The notes beneath the pieces are model-generated. The model did not search any database, was not told where the DNA came from, and saw nothing but the letters and a program-made list of their open reading frames with translations. Source: Herpetosiphon giganteus (GTDB taxonomy: Bacteria; Chloroflexota; Chloroflexia; Chloroflexales; Herpetosiphonaceae). From it: 64,000 nucleotides of DNA. Each line of letters begins with the position of its first letter. The first letter of the stretch is position 1. Both the position numbers and the translations under genes were made by a program. The stretch lies in contig NZ_JAFBCZ010000024.1 in the NCBI RefSeq assembly GCF_016907925.1, positions 1 to 64,000 of the forward strand, in the 5' to 3' direction. Positions 18,609-31,100 of the stretch are shown here, piece by piece.

Positions 18609-19627
18609 GCTATTTACAAATTGAGCAATTAACTAAATCGTATGCAAAGCAGACCATTCTCCAAAATATCAATTTAAATTTAAACCAAGGTGAATTTTTG
18701 GCCTTGCTTGGGCCATCTGGCTCAGGCAAATCGACAATCTTAAAGCTCTTGGCGGGCATAGAAGCGCCCGATGCGGGCGAGATTCGCTTGGCTGGGCATT
18801 TGCTTAATCCAGTTGCAGCTCATCAACGCGAGATTGTGTTGCTTTTTCAGCAGCCCTATTTATTTCCGTTTCTCTCGGTGGCCGAAAATATTGGCTTTGG
18901 CCTCAAAGCGCGCAAAGTAGCCAAAAAATTGATTGCCCAAAAAGTGGCCGAATTGTTAGATTTGATTGAATTGAGCGGCATGGAGCAACGCAAGCCGCAG
19001 CAACTTTCTGGTGGTCAGCAACAACGCATCGCCTTGGCGCGAGCTTTGGCAGTTCAGCCCAAGGTTTTGTTGCTTGACGAGCCGTTGAGCAGCCTTGATC
19101 CAGAAATTCGGGGTAGTTTGCAAGGCGTAATTGCGCGGCTACATCGTGAATTACAGATGACGACCATTATCGTGACCCACGATTTGAGCGAAGCCTTGGC
19201 TTTGGCCGAACGCACAGCGTTGTTAATCAATGGCAGTTTGGTTGCAGATTTACCATCGATTGAGCTATTTGAGCGGCCACCAAATCGCGCGGCGGCGCAG
19301 TTTGTGGGAGTTGGTGCAATCATTGCGGGGCACATGCACGGCACGACGTTTGATAGCAAGCTTGGTCAATTTAACGGCAACTTTGGACCAAACACGTTTC
19401 ACGTAGCAATTCGGCCTGAGCATATTCAGATTAATAATTCAGCATTGCAGCCCAGCATTGCAGCCCAGATTATTGAGCGCCGCTACCTTGGCGAGCGCTG
19501 GGAATATCGTTTGCAAGCCGCCGAACAGCTGATTGTCGTGCGTGAAGCAGGCCAAGCACCGCGTGACATTGGCCAAACTGTCGATCTCCATTTTCCCCCA
19601 CAACAACTCTTTGCCCTCGCCGATTAA
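18605..19627 (+). CDS. ABC transporter ATP-binding protein
   Basis: 340 residues. Walker A GPSGSGKST, Q-loop LLFQQPYLFPFL, signature LSGGQQQR, Walker B VLLLDEPLSSLD and H-loop IIVTHDLSEALALAE are all present. The C-terminal 100 residues (from about 235) form a TOBE/OB-like regulatory extension as in PotA/CysA/ThiQ-type importers, and are absent from the shorter E. coli YnjD. Start at 18605 by the ATGA overlap; a longer frame from 18323 only reads through the permease gene in another frame. Energises the three-gene importer upstream. Confidence 0.92.
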   Translation: MSYLQIEQLTKSYAKQTILQNINLNLNQGEFLALLGPSGSGKSTILKLLAGIEAPDAGEIRLAGHLLNPVAAHQREIVLLFQQPYLFPFLSVAENIGFGLKARKVAKKLIAQKVAELLDLIELSGMEQRKPQQLSGGQQQRIALARALAVQPKVLLLDEPLSSLDPEIRGSLQGVIARLHRELQMTTIIVTHDLSEALALAERTALLINGSLVADLPSIELFERPPNRAAAQFVGVGAIIAGHMHGTTFDSKLGQFNGNFGPNTFHVAIRPEHIQINNSALQPSIAAQIIERRYLGERWEYRLQAAEQLIVVREAGQAPRDIGQTVDLHFPPQQLFALAD

Positions 19628-19629
19628 AC

Positions 19630-19668
19630 AAAAAAGCATCCGGCAGAGTGGTTAGCTCCACCGGATGC
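19630..19668 (-). terminator. terminator for the 2708-residue protein gene
   Basis: Arms 19636-19643 and 19661-19668 (GCATCCGG/CCGGATGC), extended by TGG/CCA inside. On the minus strand the stem is followed directly by TTTTTTG. It lies between convergent genes and may also slow plus-strand transcripts from the ABC operon. Confidence 0.8.
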
Positions 19669-19681
19669 AGACCTTCAGCGC

Positions 19682-22600
19682 TTAGTTGCCCTTGGCAGTA
19701 TATGGCAGGAAGACCACATAGGTTGCCGTGCCAGTCGTTGCGGTTGGCGTAACCGAAACAGTTGCCGTTGGGGTTGCTGTTTCAGTTGGCGTTGAAGTAA
19801 TCGTTGGCGTATGGGTATTGGTTGGCGTGATGCCAGGCTCCAAGGTCGCCGTGTTGGTTGGCGTATTGCTTGGGGTTGGCGTTTCGGTATTAGTTGGCGT
19901 GTTAGTTGGGGTTTCGGTCACGGTTGCGGTCGCCGTATTGGTTGGCGTTTCCGTTGCCGTTGCCGTCGCCGTATTGGTTGGCGTATTGGTTGGAACATCG
20001 GTTGGCGTGTTGGTTGGCGTGTTAGTTGCCAACGATCCAAACCAATTAATATCCAAGTAGTTGATCTTGGTGTTGCTGCCACCAATCGGATCAACCGTCA
20101 ACTTGCCGTCGCTGACCGTCACGCGGACTGTGTTGGTTTGATGCAAACTGGCCGAGCCGTTGGCGGCATTGGCTGGTGGCACAAACTGGTTGATTGCCAC
20201 AACGCCTTCAATCGTTACATTGTGCGACATTGCAGTCCCACCAGCTTGAGCATCGCCCACAGCGACGGTTACATCGTAAACCCCATTTGGAACTGCTGCT
20301 TCCCACTTGCCGCCGCCAGTGGTCAACTGCATGTGCATCAAGGTATCCAAGCGCGTATCGCTGTTGACGTTACGCCGTCGTGGATCGCTGATCAAGCTCT
20401 TGGGTTGGCCAGCGCTATCGATCCAACCATAGCTCAAACCTGAGCCTTGGCCAGCATCTTGGCGCAAGCCATAGCCTTGGCCATAATCCTTGACATAGCC
20501 AATTGGCACAGCACCAGAATCGTTCGGCTGGAAGTTGACCTTCAAGAAGAACGTGCCTTGTGGCGTTGGCGTAAAGGTGCCAATTGGGGTGTTGGTTGGC
20601 GGTGGCAAGGCGGTTGGGGTTGCAAAGGTTAAGTTTTGCGCCCCAAAGACCTCGATTGCGCTCACGGTTGGGCGGCTCGCTTCTGGAGCAAATTGCAGAT
20701 TCAAGACTCCATCAGTGACGTTGACCGTAAACAAGCGGGTATCGGCAGCTTTCGCGCCAACCGCCAGCGTTGGATCATAATCATTGAGCACGCGGTTGCC
20801 TTCAATGTTAACATCGAAGACCCGCTTGCCCGTGCCACCAGCAACCCCGCTGGTTACGCCAAAGAAGATTTCGGCGAAGTGCAAGCGCACGGTGTATTGA
20901 CCACTGACTGGTACTGGAATCGCATAATCCAAGGTTGCAGTTGCAGCGCCCGAGGCAAAGCGATCATCGTAGTACAAGACATCGTTATCGGTGTTGGCAA
21001 CATCACCCAAGTTGCCTGGGTTCGAGGTGCTACCGTTTTGTGAGTAGCTATCAGCAGCCCAGCGCACGCCATCAGGTGTAGTTACGCTGCTAAATCCGCC
21101 TGCATTGAAGCGGGTAAGCAATGGCAAGACCTGCACTTGCAACGAGGTTGAAACGCTGCTTGAGCCATTGCTGGCCGTGACTGTTACCGTGTAATTGCCC
21201 TTGGTTGCAAAGGCATGGCGTACCTTGCCAGTGCTTTCGTTGACGACTGGTGTGCCATCGCCAAAGTTCCAAGCAAAGTTGACGTTACTGCCACAAGCCA
21301 CCACCGCTTGGAAGGTAATTGCATCGTTTGGCGATGAAGGGCCGTTGGATACCGCCACTACTTGCTCGATTGGTTTATTGCCAACCAAGATGGTGACCGT
21401 ATCGCTGGTGCTTGCGCCGCCTGCATCGGTTGCCGTAAAGCGGAAGACCAAGCTGGTTGCGCTGGCTGGAGCAGTGAAGCTACGGTTGTTGCCAGTGCCC
21501 GTCAGCGTGACGGCTGGGCCTTCAAGCTGCGTCCATGCGCCAGTTACGGTCGTGTTTTCAAAGTCGCTGCTTGTACCCGCCAAATTGACGGTCGCACCGA
21601 GCGCAACTTGTTGATCAGCGCCAGCGTTGGCGGTTGGTGGCACATTGCCATTGACTGTGCTGGCAAAAACTTCGATTGCTGAGATTGAAGCAAAGTCCAT
21701 TTCTGCATCAAAAGCCAATTGCAACTGACCATCGACGACTGGAATGCCATCGATTGGCACAATTAATGCGGCGCGAGCAGCACCAACCGAAGCCGTAATA
21801 TCGAAGTTATCGAGAATCGTCTCGCCTTCGGCGCGCACATCGAACACTCGCTTGCCTGGGCCAGCAGCGCCGCCACCAGGTGCACCCCAGTAGAGTTCGG
21901 CGAAGTGCAAGCGTACATCAACGCTTTGCACGGTTGCTGGCACAGTTAAGTTATAGGTAATCGTGCGGGTTGGGTTGCCGACATTGCCACGATAGGTTTG
22001 ATACAACGTGTCATCGACGGTATTTTCGATTGCTGGCGTGCCAGTGCCTTCAGCAACCGCGTTGCTTGGCTCGAACAAACCAGTATCAGCTTGCCAGACG
22101 TTGCCTGCGCTATCGGTGAAGCTGTTGGCGCTACCAACGTCAACCCGGGCCACAACTGGCCGCGCGGCGGTTGGTTCGTCAAGGCTAATCGCAAACTTAT
22201 CAAAGACGGTCGTAAAGGTCGTGTTGGTTTTGTGAGTGGTTACAATCCCTGCATTGACCTTGCGATCAAAGAAGCGTTGATAGCGGCCACCGGTCAGGGT
22301 CACTTGGCCAAGCGTTGTAAAGCTTGGGTTTGGATTGGCTGCCGTGATCAGTCGATAGGCTGCGGTTGCCACCCCAGTTTTGGGATCGCCGCTCAAGCGC
22401 AATTCGGTTGCCAGCACATTGGCTGGGCTAGCAATCGCTGGGCTATTTGCCACGGTAGCGCTTGTGCCATTGGTCTCGTTGGTAAAGACGACCACTGGTT
22501 GGGTGCTGGCTGAGCTAAGCATCACTTTCAGATAATTGTCTTGCTCCATGCCCCAGAAAATGCCTGCTTGACGATTGGCGCTAGTGAAGCCCGCAACGCT

Positions 22601-25600
22601 GCCTTCGATCCGCGTGGTAATTGCAAAGCGCGAGGCTTGAGCGTTGAATAGCAGTTGCAAGGCATTGACTTGGGTGTTGGTCGTGCCATCCTGCGTGCCA
22701 GCAAGCGAAACCAAGCTCAGCGTGCCAGCGCCAGCAGTGTTCATGGTCACTAAGGTTGGGCTATACGAAGCACCAACAGTGATCATCTTGTAATCGTTCT
22801 TATTGCGCTGAGTCGTTGCAAAGCCGGTACCAACATTATTTTTGTCAAGCACTGTGTTGGCATAATTTTGATTGAATTCCAAATTGAGGCTTGGTGTGCC
22901 AGGCATTGCACCAACGGTTGAATCATCAACCTCAACAAATTCTGGCCGAATATTGTTGACGATATAGACGTTATCGTTATAGTCGTAGTTGATGCCGTTG
23001 AAGTCCATCGACAGCACATAACTATTAGGAACCAAGGCTCCGTTGCGATCGCGCAATGGCCAAGCCCGCAAATAGTGCCTGCCAACTGGATTATTGTACT
23101 GAGGATCGCCCCAAGCAGTTTGTGAAATGATAAATTGGAAGACCCCGGTTGGGTTCATGTTAATATCAAACACATCGCTGCCATCATACAAGCGTGGCAT
23201 ATAGGTTTGGCCATCTGATGGATGGTGGGTGCTAGATTCTTGCAAAGTGGTGCTACCTTTAGCAGCCCATGCAATATCGCTGGCCGTACTGGTAGTACAG
23301 CACTGGTGCAAACCAGCTAACTGGACAACCCGTACTGGCTTGCTCGCATCGAAGCGCGTCCAATACGGCGAGATAACTTCCTCGCCAATTTGGGTCAGTG
23401 TACCCCCATCGCCAGTCCAGGTTTGGGGTGGATAGACAATCTTCACGTCGTAGCCAAAGAAATCCATAATTTGTTGGATGTTTGGCTCGTCGTCGCCTTC
23501 GTTTTGTTTTTGCCACCAGCCACGCAATTGAATAACCTTGTTTGGCTCGCTTGCATCGTTGGTGCGCAACAGCAGCTCACCCGAATAGGCAATCCCTGGT
23601 GGATCAGTCCGCGGATCAACTGGTGGCGTGAAATCCAAGCGAATATCGCGGAAGGTATTTGGCTGGATGATCGTTGGCAGGCTCAAGGTGCCACTCAACG
23701 TCCAGACCCCAGTGATCGTCATGCTGCTCAGAATCAACGGGCCAGTGCCAGTGTTGCGTACCCGCACAACTCCCGTGTTGCGGAAGTAGTTGCGTGTGCC
23801 GCTACGAGCAGCTGGATTTTGAATCTTGCTGAACATCAACCAATCGTTGTAAGGAACGTTGTGCGATTCAACGTTTTCGATCTCAAGCTTGCCTGCGCCA
23901 AAACATGCAGCAGCCATCACTTGGGCTGTCATCAGAGTTTTGATCTGACGGACAGCACTTTCGATTGCCGAAGTGAAGTTTTCATCATTGGTTTGACGGG
24001 TGCTCACTGCGACTTCAATCGCAGGCCGATACATGCCTTTGAGGCCCAAGGTTACGCCACCAGATCCGCTGCGTGGCCCACCCAAAATCACCATCGGAAC
24101 AAAGACCCGATTGGTCGCTGGTGGCACAGTCACGGTTGGGGTGACGGTAACCGTTGGCGTGCCAGGTGTTACGGTAATCGTTGGTGTAACCGTCACAGTT
24201 GGCGTGCCAGGCGTTACGGTAATTGTTGGGCTACCAACGGTTGGGCTTGGCGTAAAGGTATTGGTTGGTTGGGTTGTGCCAGGTGTTGTTGGCACAGCCG
24301 TCGTTGTATTGGTTGGCGTATTCGATGGCGTAGCCGTGTTGGTTGCCGTCGAGGTAGCCGTATTGGTTGGGGTGTTCGTCACCGTCGGCGTATTGGTCGA
24401 CGTTGGCGTGTTGGTTGGTGTTTCGGTTGGCGTAGCGGTTGGTGGCTCCACGTATGGCGTAATAATCACAAAGTTGATCTTCGTGTTAATACCACCATTG
24501 GCATCGATGGTTAAGCGATTATCATTAACCGTTGCCACTACCGTTTGGGTTGCGTGGCGCGTTGGTGTGCCACTTGCCCCTACCGAGGTGAAGTTGGTAA
24601 ATACATTGACCCCTTCGACATTGAGTGTATGGCGATCGCTTTCTGGAGTTTGTTGCACTTGAGGATCGCCCACTGCCACGGTGACTGAGTAAATGCCGTT
24701 TGGCAGCGCCATTTCCCACGAGCCAGGCGCTTTGATCCCACCGAAGCCAAACGCAATATCGTTGGCCCGCATGTGCATAAACGAATCGTAGCGTTTATCG
24801 ACGTTTGCAACAAAGCGGTAACGGCCATTAGGATCAAGGGCAATTGGGGTGATTGTATCTGGATTGACCCAGCCATAGTACAACGAGCCATCGCCTTGAT
24901 CTTTTTCATTGCGATTGCCAAAGGCTTGGCCCCAATCGCGCATGTAGCCAGCAGGCACAGCGGTCGAAGCGCTTTGGAAATTGATTTGGACTGGCGTGCT
25001 CATGCTTGGCAAGCGCACTGGCCGCACATTGCGCACAATAAAGACCAAATCTTGATATTCTAAGCCCGTGGTTGCTTCTTCAAACACCACTACATAGGTA
25101 TTCGGCACGGTCGAATCGTTGCTGGTTTTGAGGGGATAAACCCGCATATGGTGAGGGTTCGCCGCATCAAAGCTGTTCAAGCTATCTTGACCGTACACCA
25201 CCCGATTGGCCACACCTGGCCATTGAGTATAGAAATCAAAGAACTCGTAGCCTGGTTCAAAGGTCAAATTGCCACTGATAGCTGGGTTCAGGCGTTGCGC
25301 GCTGGTATTTGGCACTGAGAAGATCGGTGTGCGATTGGCTCCAGCACTCTTGACTGGATACCACCCCAAGGTTGTTGCAGTTCCAGCGGGGCCGCTTGGG
25401 CCAAAGGCTGCCAATGGCTCCAAGGTAATTGGCGACGTTGTAGCGCGGGTAAAGAAATCTGCATAGACTTCTTGGCCGAGCAGCAATGATGCGCCATTGG
25501 TGCTATGAATTGTGGTCGTGGCTGGGTCATCATCGCCAACGTTCATCGGGAATTCATAGGTATCGATAATCCATTGCAACGATGGTTCAGTACCATTGGC

Positions 25601-27808
25601 ATACACCAAGCCCCGCAAAGCACCGTCAATCTTGGGATTGATTGGGTCGTTGCTTTGGATTTGGATAATTGCGCCCTTGGTACCCAAGCTGGTTGATGCA
25701 TTGGCACGCATCACCACATTCAAGCTCAACGTTGCGCTTGGAGCCAAGGTGCGGGGGAAGCTTGGCACATTGGTAATTACAAATGAGCTGGCTTCAGGGC
25801 CAATCAATTGCACGCCGGTCACGCTCAAATTGGCTTGACCAGTATTGCTAATCACAAAGGTTTGGGTCAGCGAATCGACCGAGCCGCTGGTAGGCCGCGC
25901 CAAGTTGAACACGCGGCGGGCTGGCTTGATGTCGATCCGTGGTTCTGGCTGAATATCAGGAGTCAGCAGGTAGATTTTTTCTGCCAAGTAGTCGGAAACA
26001 TACAAGTTGCCGTTGGCAGTATTTTCAATCACGTCAAGCGGCCCCGAGAAGTCTTTCATCCCCGGCAAGCCACCTTGCTCGCTAATGATTTCTTTGTTTG
26101 CACCAAGCGTCAGCACAACCAAATCTTTGCTCCCGCTATAACGGGTAACAATCAATTTGTTTTTGAGTGCGCCATTGAAGGTATTCGATTTGTATTCAAT
26201 CGTGCCGTTTGGCGATTTGTGCAAACCGAAATCCCACGAGAAGCCGCGATAATTGCGGTCTGGTTGGGTGCCAACTGGGTAGCCAACATTGCTACCACCT
26301 GGCGCAACTTCAGCGGGATCAACTGCTGAGCTTGGATTACCGCCGTTCATCACCCATTCACAGCGTTGAGGATTGGGGTGGCCATAGTAGCCGCCCTGCG
26401 TAACGCGGAAAAGGAAATCTGATTGGTCGGGAATCCGCGTGCTTGAGCTTGATGATAATTTTGGTACATCAGGCCCAACATATGCCCCGTTTGTGCCAAC
26501 ATCAAGCCGATTTTGACAAGGGCCATAATTCGACAAATTACCAGGCGAAGCTGGCGTATTGCCGCCAGCGGCTGAGCCGTTGGTCGCAGTATACAATTGG
26601 CCATTCGAGTGCCAAATCAGGTCATAGGCGTTACGCACACCAGAAGCATAAATCGTCACTGGGGCGTTGGCAGCAAATGGGTCGTAGGTGCCACCATCTT
26701 CAGTTTGCACATTTAATGGTAACGTGCCCAAGCCATTTTGATTGATTCGCAAAACTGCTGCACCCAGCTTGTGCTCTGGCCGCAAGTTCCAGCCATTATC
26801 CACAAAACCCATGGCGCTGTTGCTACCAACGGTCATATACAATGCGCCGTCGGGGCCAAACACCAAACTATTCGAAAGGTGGTCACGTGATGAACGTGGC
26901 ATACCAATCAAATAATCTTGGGCAGTTGTGAGATTCGCACCACTCAAACGCGTCAGCTTGCCGCTCCAATCGGGGCCGCCACTCAACGCATAGGGGCTGT
27001 GGGTGATCCACAAAATAGGGTTGGCTGCGGTTGCAGCAGGGTCAAACACCAAGCCAATGATCATGCGCTCTTGGGTGGTGCCGGTGTAGGTGCGCACCGT
27101 TTGAATGGCCAAACTGTTGGCAGTATTCAAGGTACCATCGGCGTTAATCGTGTAACGCACAATTTGGCCTTTGACAGTGGCTGCGTAGAGCTTGCCATCG
27201 GGGCCAATTGCCAATGAGGTATAGCCTTCATCGTTTGGCATGGTAATGCCGGTCGCAACCTTGTTAAAGCGAATATTGCCGGTTGCCGAAGGGCCACCAG
27301 CACTGCCAGTTGTAAAGACAGATTCATACGCTTCAAATGGTTCGCCAGCAATATCGCGCAGCAAACTAGTGGGTGCAACCCCAACATTGACCCGAAAACG
27401 ATATTGGGTAAATGGATCAAGGTATTCGTTAGGATTGAGAATAATCACATCGCCCGCAGCTGAGGTGGTCAGCCGCGCGACAATTTCAAAATTATCGACC
27501 ACCCGAATCAATTTGACAGATGCTGCTGTCAAGGTTTGGGGGTCAAGCCCACCATTAGGAATATAGACGTTTGCTGCGATGAAAATATCACGGTTGACCG
27601 AGGTCGAGCCATTGAGTGGCAAGGTGTCGGTTACCCGTGGAGCCTCTAGTAGGGCTTTAGCTTGAACTGGCGTGAGTGGTTGGCGATTGTGCGCCGGAAC
27701 CGCCGCCGCCACCTGAGTTGGCGGTGCGCCCACAAGCCAAAGGTTGCTAAACAAGAATGCTGCGAGCACCCCATGCAACCAACGAACGATAGACCGCTTC
27801 ATGGTCAT
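19682..27808 (-). CDS. giant secreted protein: sugar-dehydrogenase propeller, malectin, PKD and Thr-Pro linkers
   Basis: 2708 residues with an N-terminal signal peptide (about 1-36). Approximate order: Ig-like Big-5 domain (50-170); GSDH-type propeller (180-620; [29 protein letters not shown]); ASPM/HYDIN-like Ig domain (625-745); a beta-rich region; a galactose-binding-like domain beginning [15 protein letters not shown] (about 945-1115); a Thr-Pro linker (1120-1232) ending in VFVPMV; a second HYDIN-like and beta-rich half; a LamG-like region (about 1700-1885); malectin domain (1890-2050); Ig/PKD pair (2055-2230, FAWNFGDG); malectin (2232-2390); a second INFQ-type domain ([15 protein letters not shown], about 2410-2590); a Thr-Pro linker (2593-2690) and the end [13 protein letters not shown] cell-surface or extracellular carbohydrate-binding role is likely; catalytic activity is unproven. 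GGAGGGG serves either of two nearby ATGs (27808 or 27802). Confidence 0.85.
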   Translation of the reverse strand: MTMKRSIVRWLHGVLAAFLFSNLWLVGAPPTQVAAAVPAHNRQPLTPVQAKALLEAPRVTDTLPLNGSTSVNRDIFIAANVYIPNGGLDPQTLTAASVKLIRVVDNFEIVARLTTSAAGDVIILNPNEYLDPFTQYRFRVNVGVAPTSLLRDIAGEPFEAYESVFTTGSAGGPSATGNIRFNKVATGITMPNDEGYTSLAIGPDGKLYAATVKGQIVRYTINADGTLNTANSLAIQTVRTYTGTTQERMIIGLVFDPAATAANPILWITHSPYALSGGPDWSGKLTRLSGANLTTAQDYLIGMPRSSRDHLSNSLVFGPDGALYMTVGSNSAMGFVDNGWNLRPEHKLGAAVLRINQNGLGTLPLNVQTEDGGTYDPFAANAPVTIYASGVRNAYDLIWHSNGQLYTATNGSAAGGNTPASPGNLSNYGPCQNRLDVGTNGAYVGPDVPKLSSSSSTRIPDQSDFLFRVTQGGYYGHPNPQRCEWVMNGGNPSSAVDPAEVAPGGSNVGYPVGTQPDRNYRGFSWDFGLHKSPNGTIEYKSNTFNGALKNKLIVTRYSGSKDLVVLTLGANKEIISEQGGLPGMKDFSGPLDVIENTANGNLYVSDYLAEKIYLLTPDIQPEPRIDIKPARRVFNLARPTSGSVDSLTQTFVISNTGQANLSVTGVQLIGPEASSFVITNVPSFPRTLAPSATLSLNVVMRANASTSLGTKGAIIQIQSNDPINPKIDGALRGLVYANGTEPSLQWIIDTYEFPMNVGDDDPATTTIHSTNGASLLLGQEVYADFFTRATTSPITLEPLAAFGPSGPAGTATTLGWYPVKSAGANRTPIFSVPNTSAQRLNPAISGNLTFEPGYEFFDFYTQWPGVANRVVYGQDSLNSFDAANPHHMRVYPLKTSNDSTVPNTYVVVFEEATTGLEYQDLVFIVRNVRPVRLPSMSTPVQINFQSASTAVPAGYMRDWGQAFGNRNEKDQGDGSLYYGWVNPDTITPIALDPNGRYRFVANVDKRYDSFMHMRANDIAFGFGGIKAPGSWEMALPNGIYSVTVAVGDPQVQQTPESDRHTLNVEGVNVFTNFTSVGASGTPTRHATQTVVATVNDNRLTIDANGGINTKINFVIITPYVEPPTATPTETPTNTPTSTNTPTVTNTPTNTATSTATNTATPSNTPTNTTTAVPTTPGTTQPTNTFTPSPTVGSPTITVTPGTPTVTVTPTITVTPGTPTVTVTPTVTVPPATNRVFVPMVILGGPRSGSGGVTLGLKGMYRPAIEVAVSTRQTNDENFTSAIESAVRQIKTLMTAQVMAAACFGAGKLEIENVESHNVPYNDWLMFSKIQNPAARSGTRNYFRNTGVVRVRNTGTGPLILSSMTITGVWTLSGTLSLPTIIQPNTFRDIRLDFTPPVDPRTDPPGIAYSGELLLRTNDASEPNKVIQLRGWWQKQNEGDDEPNIQQIMDFFGYDVKIVYPPQTWTGDGGTLTQIGEEVISPYWTRFDASKPVRVVQLAGLHQCCTTSTASDIAWAAKGSTTLQESSTHHPSDGQTYMPRLYDGSDVFDINMNPTGVFQFIISQTAWGDPQYNNPVGRHYLRAWPLRDRNGALVPNSYVLSMDFNGINYDYNDNVYIVNNIRPEFVEVDDSTVGAMPGTPSLNLEFNQNYANTVLDKNNVGTGFATTQRNKNDYKMITVGASYSPTLVTMNTAGAGTLSLVSLAGTQDGTTNTQVNALQLLFNAQASRFAITTRIEGSVAGFTSANRQAGIFWGMEQDNYLKVMLSSASTQPVVVFTNETNGTSATVANSPAIASPANVLATELRLSGDPKTGVATAAYRLITAANPNPSFTTLGQVTLTGGRYQRFFDRKVNAGIVTTHKTNTTFTTVFDKFAISLDEPTAARPVVARVDVGSANSFTDSAGNVWQADTGLFEPSNAVAEGTGTPAIENTVDDTLYQTYRGNVGNPTRTITYNLTVPATVQSVDVRLHFAELYWGAPGGGAAGPGKRVFDVRAEGETILDNFDITASVGAARAALIVPIDGIPVVDGQLQLAFDAEMDFASISAIEVFASTVNGNVPPTANAGADQQVALGATVNLAGTSSDFENTTVTGAWTQLEGPAVTLTGTGNNRSFTAPASATSLVFRFTATDAGGASTSDTVTILVGNKPIEQVVAVSNGPSSPNDAITFQAVVACGSNVNFAWNFGDGTPVVNESTGKVRHAFATKGNYTVTVTASNGSSSVSTSLQVQVLPLLTRFNAGGFSSVTTPDGVRWAADSYSQNGSTSNPGNLGDVANTDNDVLYYDDRFASGAATATLDYAIPVPVSGQYTVRLHFAEIFFGVTSGVAGGTGKRVFDVNIEGNRVLNDYDPTLAVGAKAADTRLFTVNVTDGVLNLQFAPEASRPTVSAIEVFGAQNLTFATPTALPPPTNTPIGTFTPTPQGTFFLKVNFQPNDSGAVPIGYVKDYGQGYGLRQDAGQGSGLSYGWIDSAGQPKSLISDPRRRNVNSDTRLDTLMHMQLTTGGGKWEAAVPNGVYDVTVAVGDAQAGGTAMSHNVTIEGVVAINQFVPPANAANGSASLHQTNTVRVTVSDGKLTVDPIGGSNTKINYLDINWFGSLATNTPTNTPTDVPTNTPTNTATATATETPTNTATATVTETPTNTPTNTETPTPSNTPTNTATLEPGITPTNTHTPTITSTPTETATPTATVSVTPTATTGTATYVVFLPYTAKGN
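19728..20030 (-). repeat. C-terminal Thr-Pro linker repeats of the giant protein
   Basis: Imperfect hexamer/nonamer repeats (gttggcgtattggttggc type) encode TNTPT/TATET peptides. Similar blocks lie at 24110-24450 in the middle of the same gene and at 28215-28475 in the next gene, so the three blocks are potential recombination substrates. Confidence 0.8.
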
Positions 27809-28133
27809 GACCCCTCCTGGAACAGCTTGTGACCCGTAGCGAGTTGTGATTTTAAACGCTTAACGCGCAAAAAATCGAATCAATCACGATCGATCAAAAA
27901 AAGTGCGTTTGCTACGGGCCATCGTTATCGATCAGTATATCAGTTGAGATTAACTAAAAGTACGGTATTGTTATATACAATGGTACTAATTTTGTCAATC
28001 TTTACAGTACATATTTTGGTTTGATTGACCAAAATTTGCATGAATTTTAATGCTTTTTGGTACTATTTTAATGTTTTTAAAAACATTTTTAAGGAATTCA
28101 CGTCATGACGCAGCAACGATCGGTTTAGTCGGG
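27809..28133. other. A+T-rich promoter island between two giant secreted-protein genes
   Basis: 325 bp without a gene. The stretch 27940-28095 is far richer in A+T than its surroundings (runs such as tttttaaaaacatttttaag and ttaactaaaag, and repeated ggtacta words at 27979, 28050). It presumably holds the promoter of the 2708-residue protein gene. No clear consensus boxes are claimed. Confidence 0.5.
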
Positions 28134-28166
28134 CGTGGAGCCATCAGCAAGTGACGACTCCACGCT
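28134..28166 (-). terminator. hairpin after the 1055-residue protein gene
   Basis: Arms GCGTGGAG (28134-28141) and CTCCACGC (28159-28166) around a 17-nt loop, 8 bp past the stop codon on the minus strand. A T-run is lacking, so it may only be an mRNA-end stabiliser. Confidence 0.5.
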
Positions 28167-28173
28167 ATCGTGC

Positions 28174-31100
28174 TTAGTTTTTGAGCGTGTATGGCAGCCA
28201 AATCCGATACGTCGGCTGGTCAACGGTCACGGTCACGCTTGGCGTTTCCGTTTGGGTTGGCGTGTTAGTCGGCGTATTGCTTGGCGTGAGCGTATTGGTC
28301 GGCGTATTGCTTGGTGTTAGCGTGCCAGTCGCGGTTGGCGACGGCGTATTGGTATTGGTTGGCGTGTTGCTAGCCGTCACGGTTGGCGTGTTGGTTGGCG
28401 TGTTGGTCACGGTTGGCGATGGCGTATTGGTATTGGTTGGCGTATTGGTCGGCGATGGCGATGGCGTGACCGTTGGCGTAACATTGGCGATGTTGAGAAT
28501 TGGCCCCCAAACCTCAATCGCCGCAATTTTGCCTTGATCAACATTGCCCGGCTGACCACTTGGCAGGCTAATATTGACCGATCCATCACTAACATTGGTG
28601 GTGAAGGTTTTGGTAATTGGTCGGAAGGTTGCGCCAGTTTCGCTGAAAATATCAAAATTGGTCAATACAGTCGTGCCTTCAATTTGAACATTGAATTTAC
28701 GCTGGTTCGGCCCTGGCCGCCCATTGGTTCCCCAATACAGTTCGGCAAAGTGCAAGCGCACCGCATACGTTCCAGTGCTGCTCACTGGAATTGTGTATTG
28801 CACCGGCGAGCCGCCTGTATTGCGCTCGGAACAGTACAAACGATCAAAGTCGCGGGTCACATTGTAAATTTGCGGGCACGAAACCCCTGGAATCAAGACA
28901 TACGTGCCGCCACCAGTTGAATATGGGCGGCTGGCGTTGGTATCAGGACTCCAAACAGCGCCGTCGTTGGTCGTCCAATCACGATCGCCACTGTTGATGC
29001 GCGCCACAATATCGCGATAGCTCAAACGGAAGAAATCGAAAATAAATGAGATCGTGTTTGGCGTGCCATGGTTGGTTGCCAAAATCCCAGTTGGGGTTCC
29101 TGTATTGAAGAACCACAATGGAACATTGATTGTGCCAATTGCAATCCATGTGTTGCCTGTCGTTTTATAGTAGGCAGTTATGGTCTGCGCAGCAGGATTA
29201 CCGTCTAAACGCAGGTCGATATTGCTCACACCAGGCAAAACGATGCTTGGATTATTATTTGTTGGATTGATTTGCAGATTGCCTGCAACTTCCATGGCAA
29301 ATTGCAACCCAGTGTCGCCACTGGTGCCATCGCCATTGAGATTCGCGGTTGCTACCAACTTCACGTAGTTATCTTGGTTGGGACCAAAGAACAGGCCCGC
29401 CGCTTGATTGCCCTCAGGCGTGCGCCCAAGGAACATTTCAGTAATTCGGGTTTCGACGCGGAAATTGCGATGGGGATCAAAGCCAAGTTGCAAAGCATTG
29501 GCTTGGGTATTGATCGAACCAGCATTGGTGCCTTCGGTAGTGATGATGTTGGTAAAGCCACCAGCAGCACCAACCGCAATCTTGGCTTCGGCAGTACGGG
29601 TTACGCCGTTGGTAATTTGCACCCCGGTAAAGCCAGTGTTGGCAACTTTGCCCAATGGTGCATCGCCAGGATTCCAATTGAACTCGATTGGCAATTTGGT
29701 ATTCGTGCCGTTGGCCGCATCGAAATACAACTGATCGTTGACATCAAGAATTCCGTCGTTATCATCGTCGGGATCAATCAAATCGGAGAGCATATCGCCA
29801 TCAAAATCGTTGGGAACGCTGGCGCGGCTACACAGGTTGGTGCCATTTTGATCTTCATCAAAATCGGAGTAGCCATCGTTATCGCTATCGACCGCACTGG
29901 AGTATGGCGGCGGCGGCGGACAATTGGGCAAATCTTCTGGCTCAAGGATAGTAATTGCATCGCTGCCAAATTCGGCCACGTAAATCACGCCCTTGGCATC
30001 AGTTACCACATCAAGCGGTTGATTGAACTTGGCCAAGGTTTGGATGCTGGTGGGACTACCATTAGCATCGAGTTGCACGCGGCTCACATCTTGATTTTGG
30101 CCATAGGTTGCCACAATCAAATTGCCTTGCAACGCGCCACCAAAGGCATTGCTAATGTAGGCCGTGATGCCGTTGGTTGATGGCCGGAAATCGTAGGTCA
30201 AGGCTGGCGGATTGTAGTTTGGCGGCGTTGGCAAGCCTTGAGCATTGCCATTATTGAGCACACATTCGCCACGGGCTGGGTTGGGATGCCCACCATACGA
30301 GCCTTGGGTCACAATTTTGAGCGTATCGGGCAAATAACGGGGGTTGATTTCAACGCCACCAGGGCATTGAGCTGCGCTTGGCGTATCGCCATAGCCATCG
30401 TTACCGCCGTTGACATTGGCATAAAACTTATTGTTCAGCCAAATAAAATCATAAACATTGCGATAGCCAGTTGCATAAATTTCAAACTGACCAGCAAAGG
30501 GAGTCATGGCCGAAGCGCTATTGACGTTTTTAACATCAATCCCGGCGCTTGGAAAGCCTGCGCTGCGCACATTGGCGCGCAAAATTGCCGCCGAAAGATA
30601 ATATTCGGCCAAATTGCTGAAGTGAGCGCTTGGCGCACCATTATTGGTGTTGCTCGACGACGAAATATACATCCAGCCATCTGGCCCCCAGACGATGCTG
30701 TTGGTGCTGTGGTTTTCGCGTGAGCGGGGCAAGCCTTTGATGATGTCGGTTGAAGTAGCAAAATTATTGGTGCTGACCAATTTGCTAATCGTGCCCGAGC
30801 GGGTGTTGATTTTCTGCGAGGTTGTATCGCTGTTGTAGCCATAGCGTGGGTCGCTATGCGAAACATACAAAATCATGTTCGCTGGCGTTGAGGCTGGATC
30901 AAACAAAACCCCAATTAGTTGGCGGCCATTAACCCCAGTTGCTGGCGAGCCATCTTCATTGGTATTGGGATAATTGTAGATAGTTTCGATCACTTGGACG
31001 GCGGTGGCTTGATGGGTGGTTGGATTGAGCGTAATTGCAAAAATCCGCCCATTGAATTGGCTGACATACAAGCGCCCGTCGGGGCCAAACACCATGCCGG

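Noticed and set aside
19728-20030. Short tandem repeats that look CRISPR-like at low resolution
   Set aside because: They are in-frame Thr-Pro codon repeats without unique spacers of constant length, and they lie inside a long gene.
19728-20060. Plus-strand frame encoding a Val-Gly repeat ([15 protein letters not shown])
   Set aside because: It is the mirror image of the Thr-Pro linker repeats and not an elastin-like gene.
23390-24514. Plus-strand open frame of 374 codons opposite the giant secreted-protein gene
   Set aside because: It is a shadow of a real 2708-residue gene, contains Trp/Arg/Gly-rich low-complexity text over the Thr-Pro repeats, and has no family match or ribosome site.
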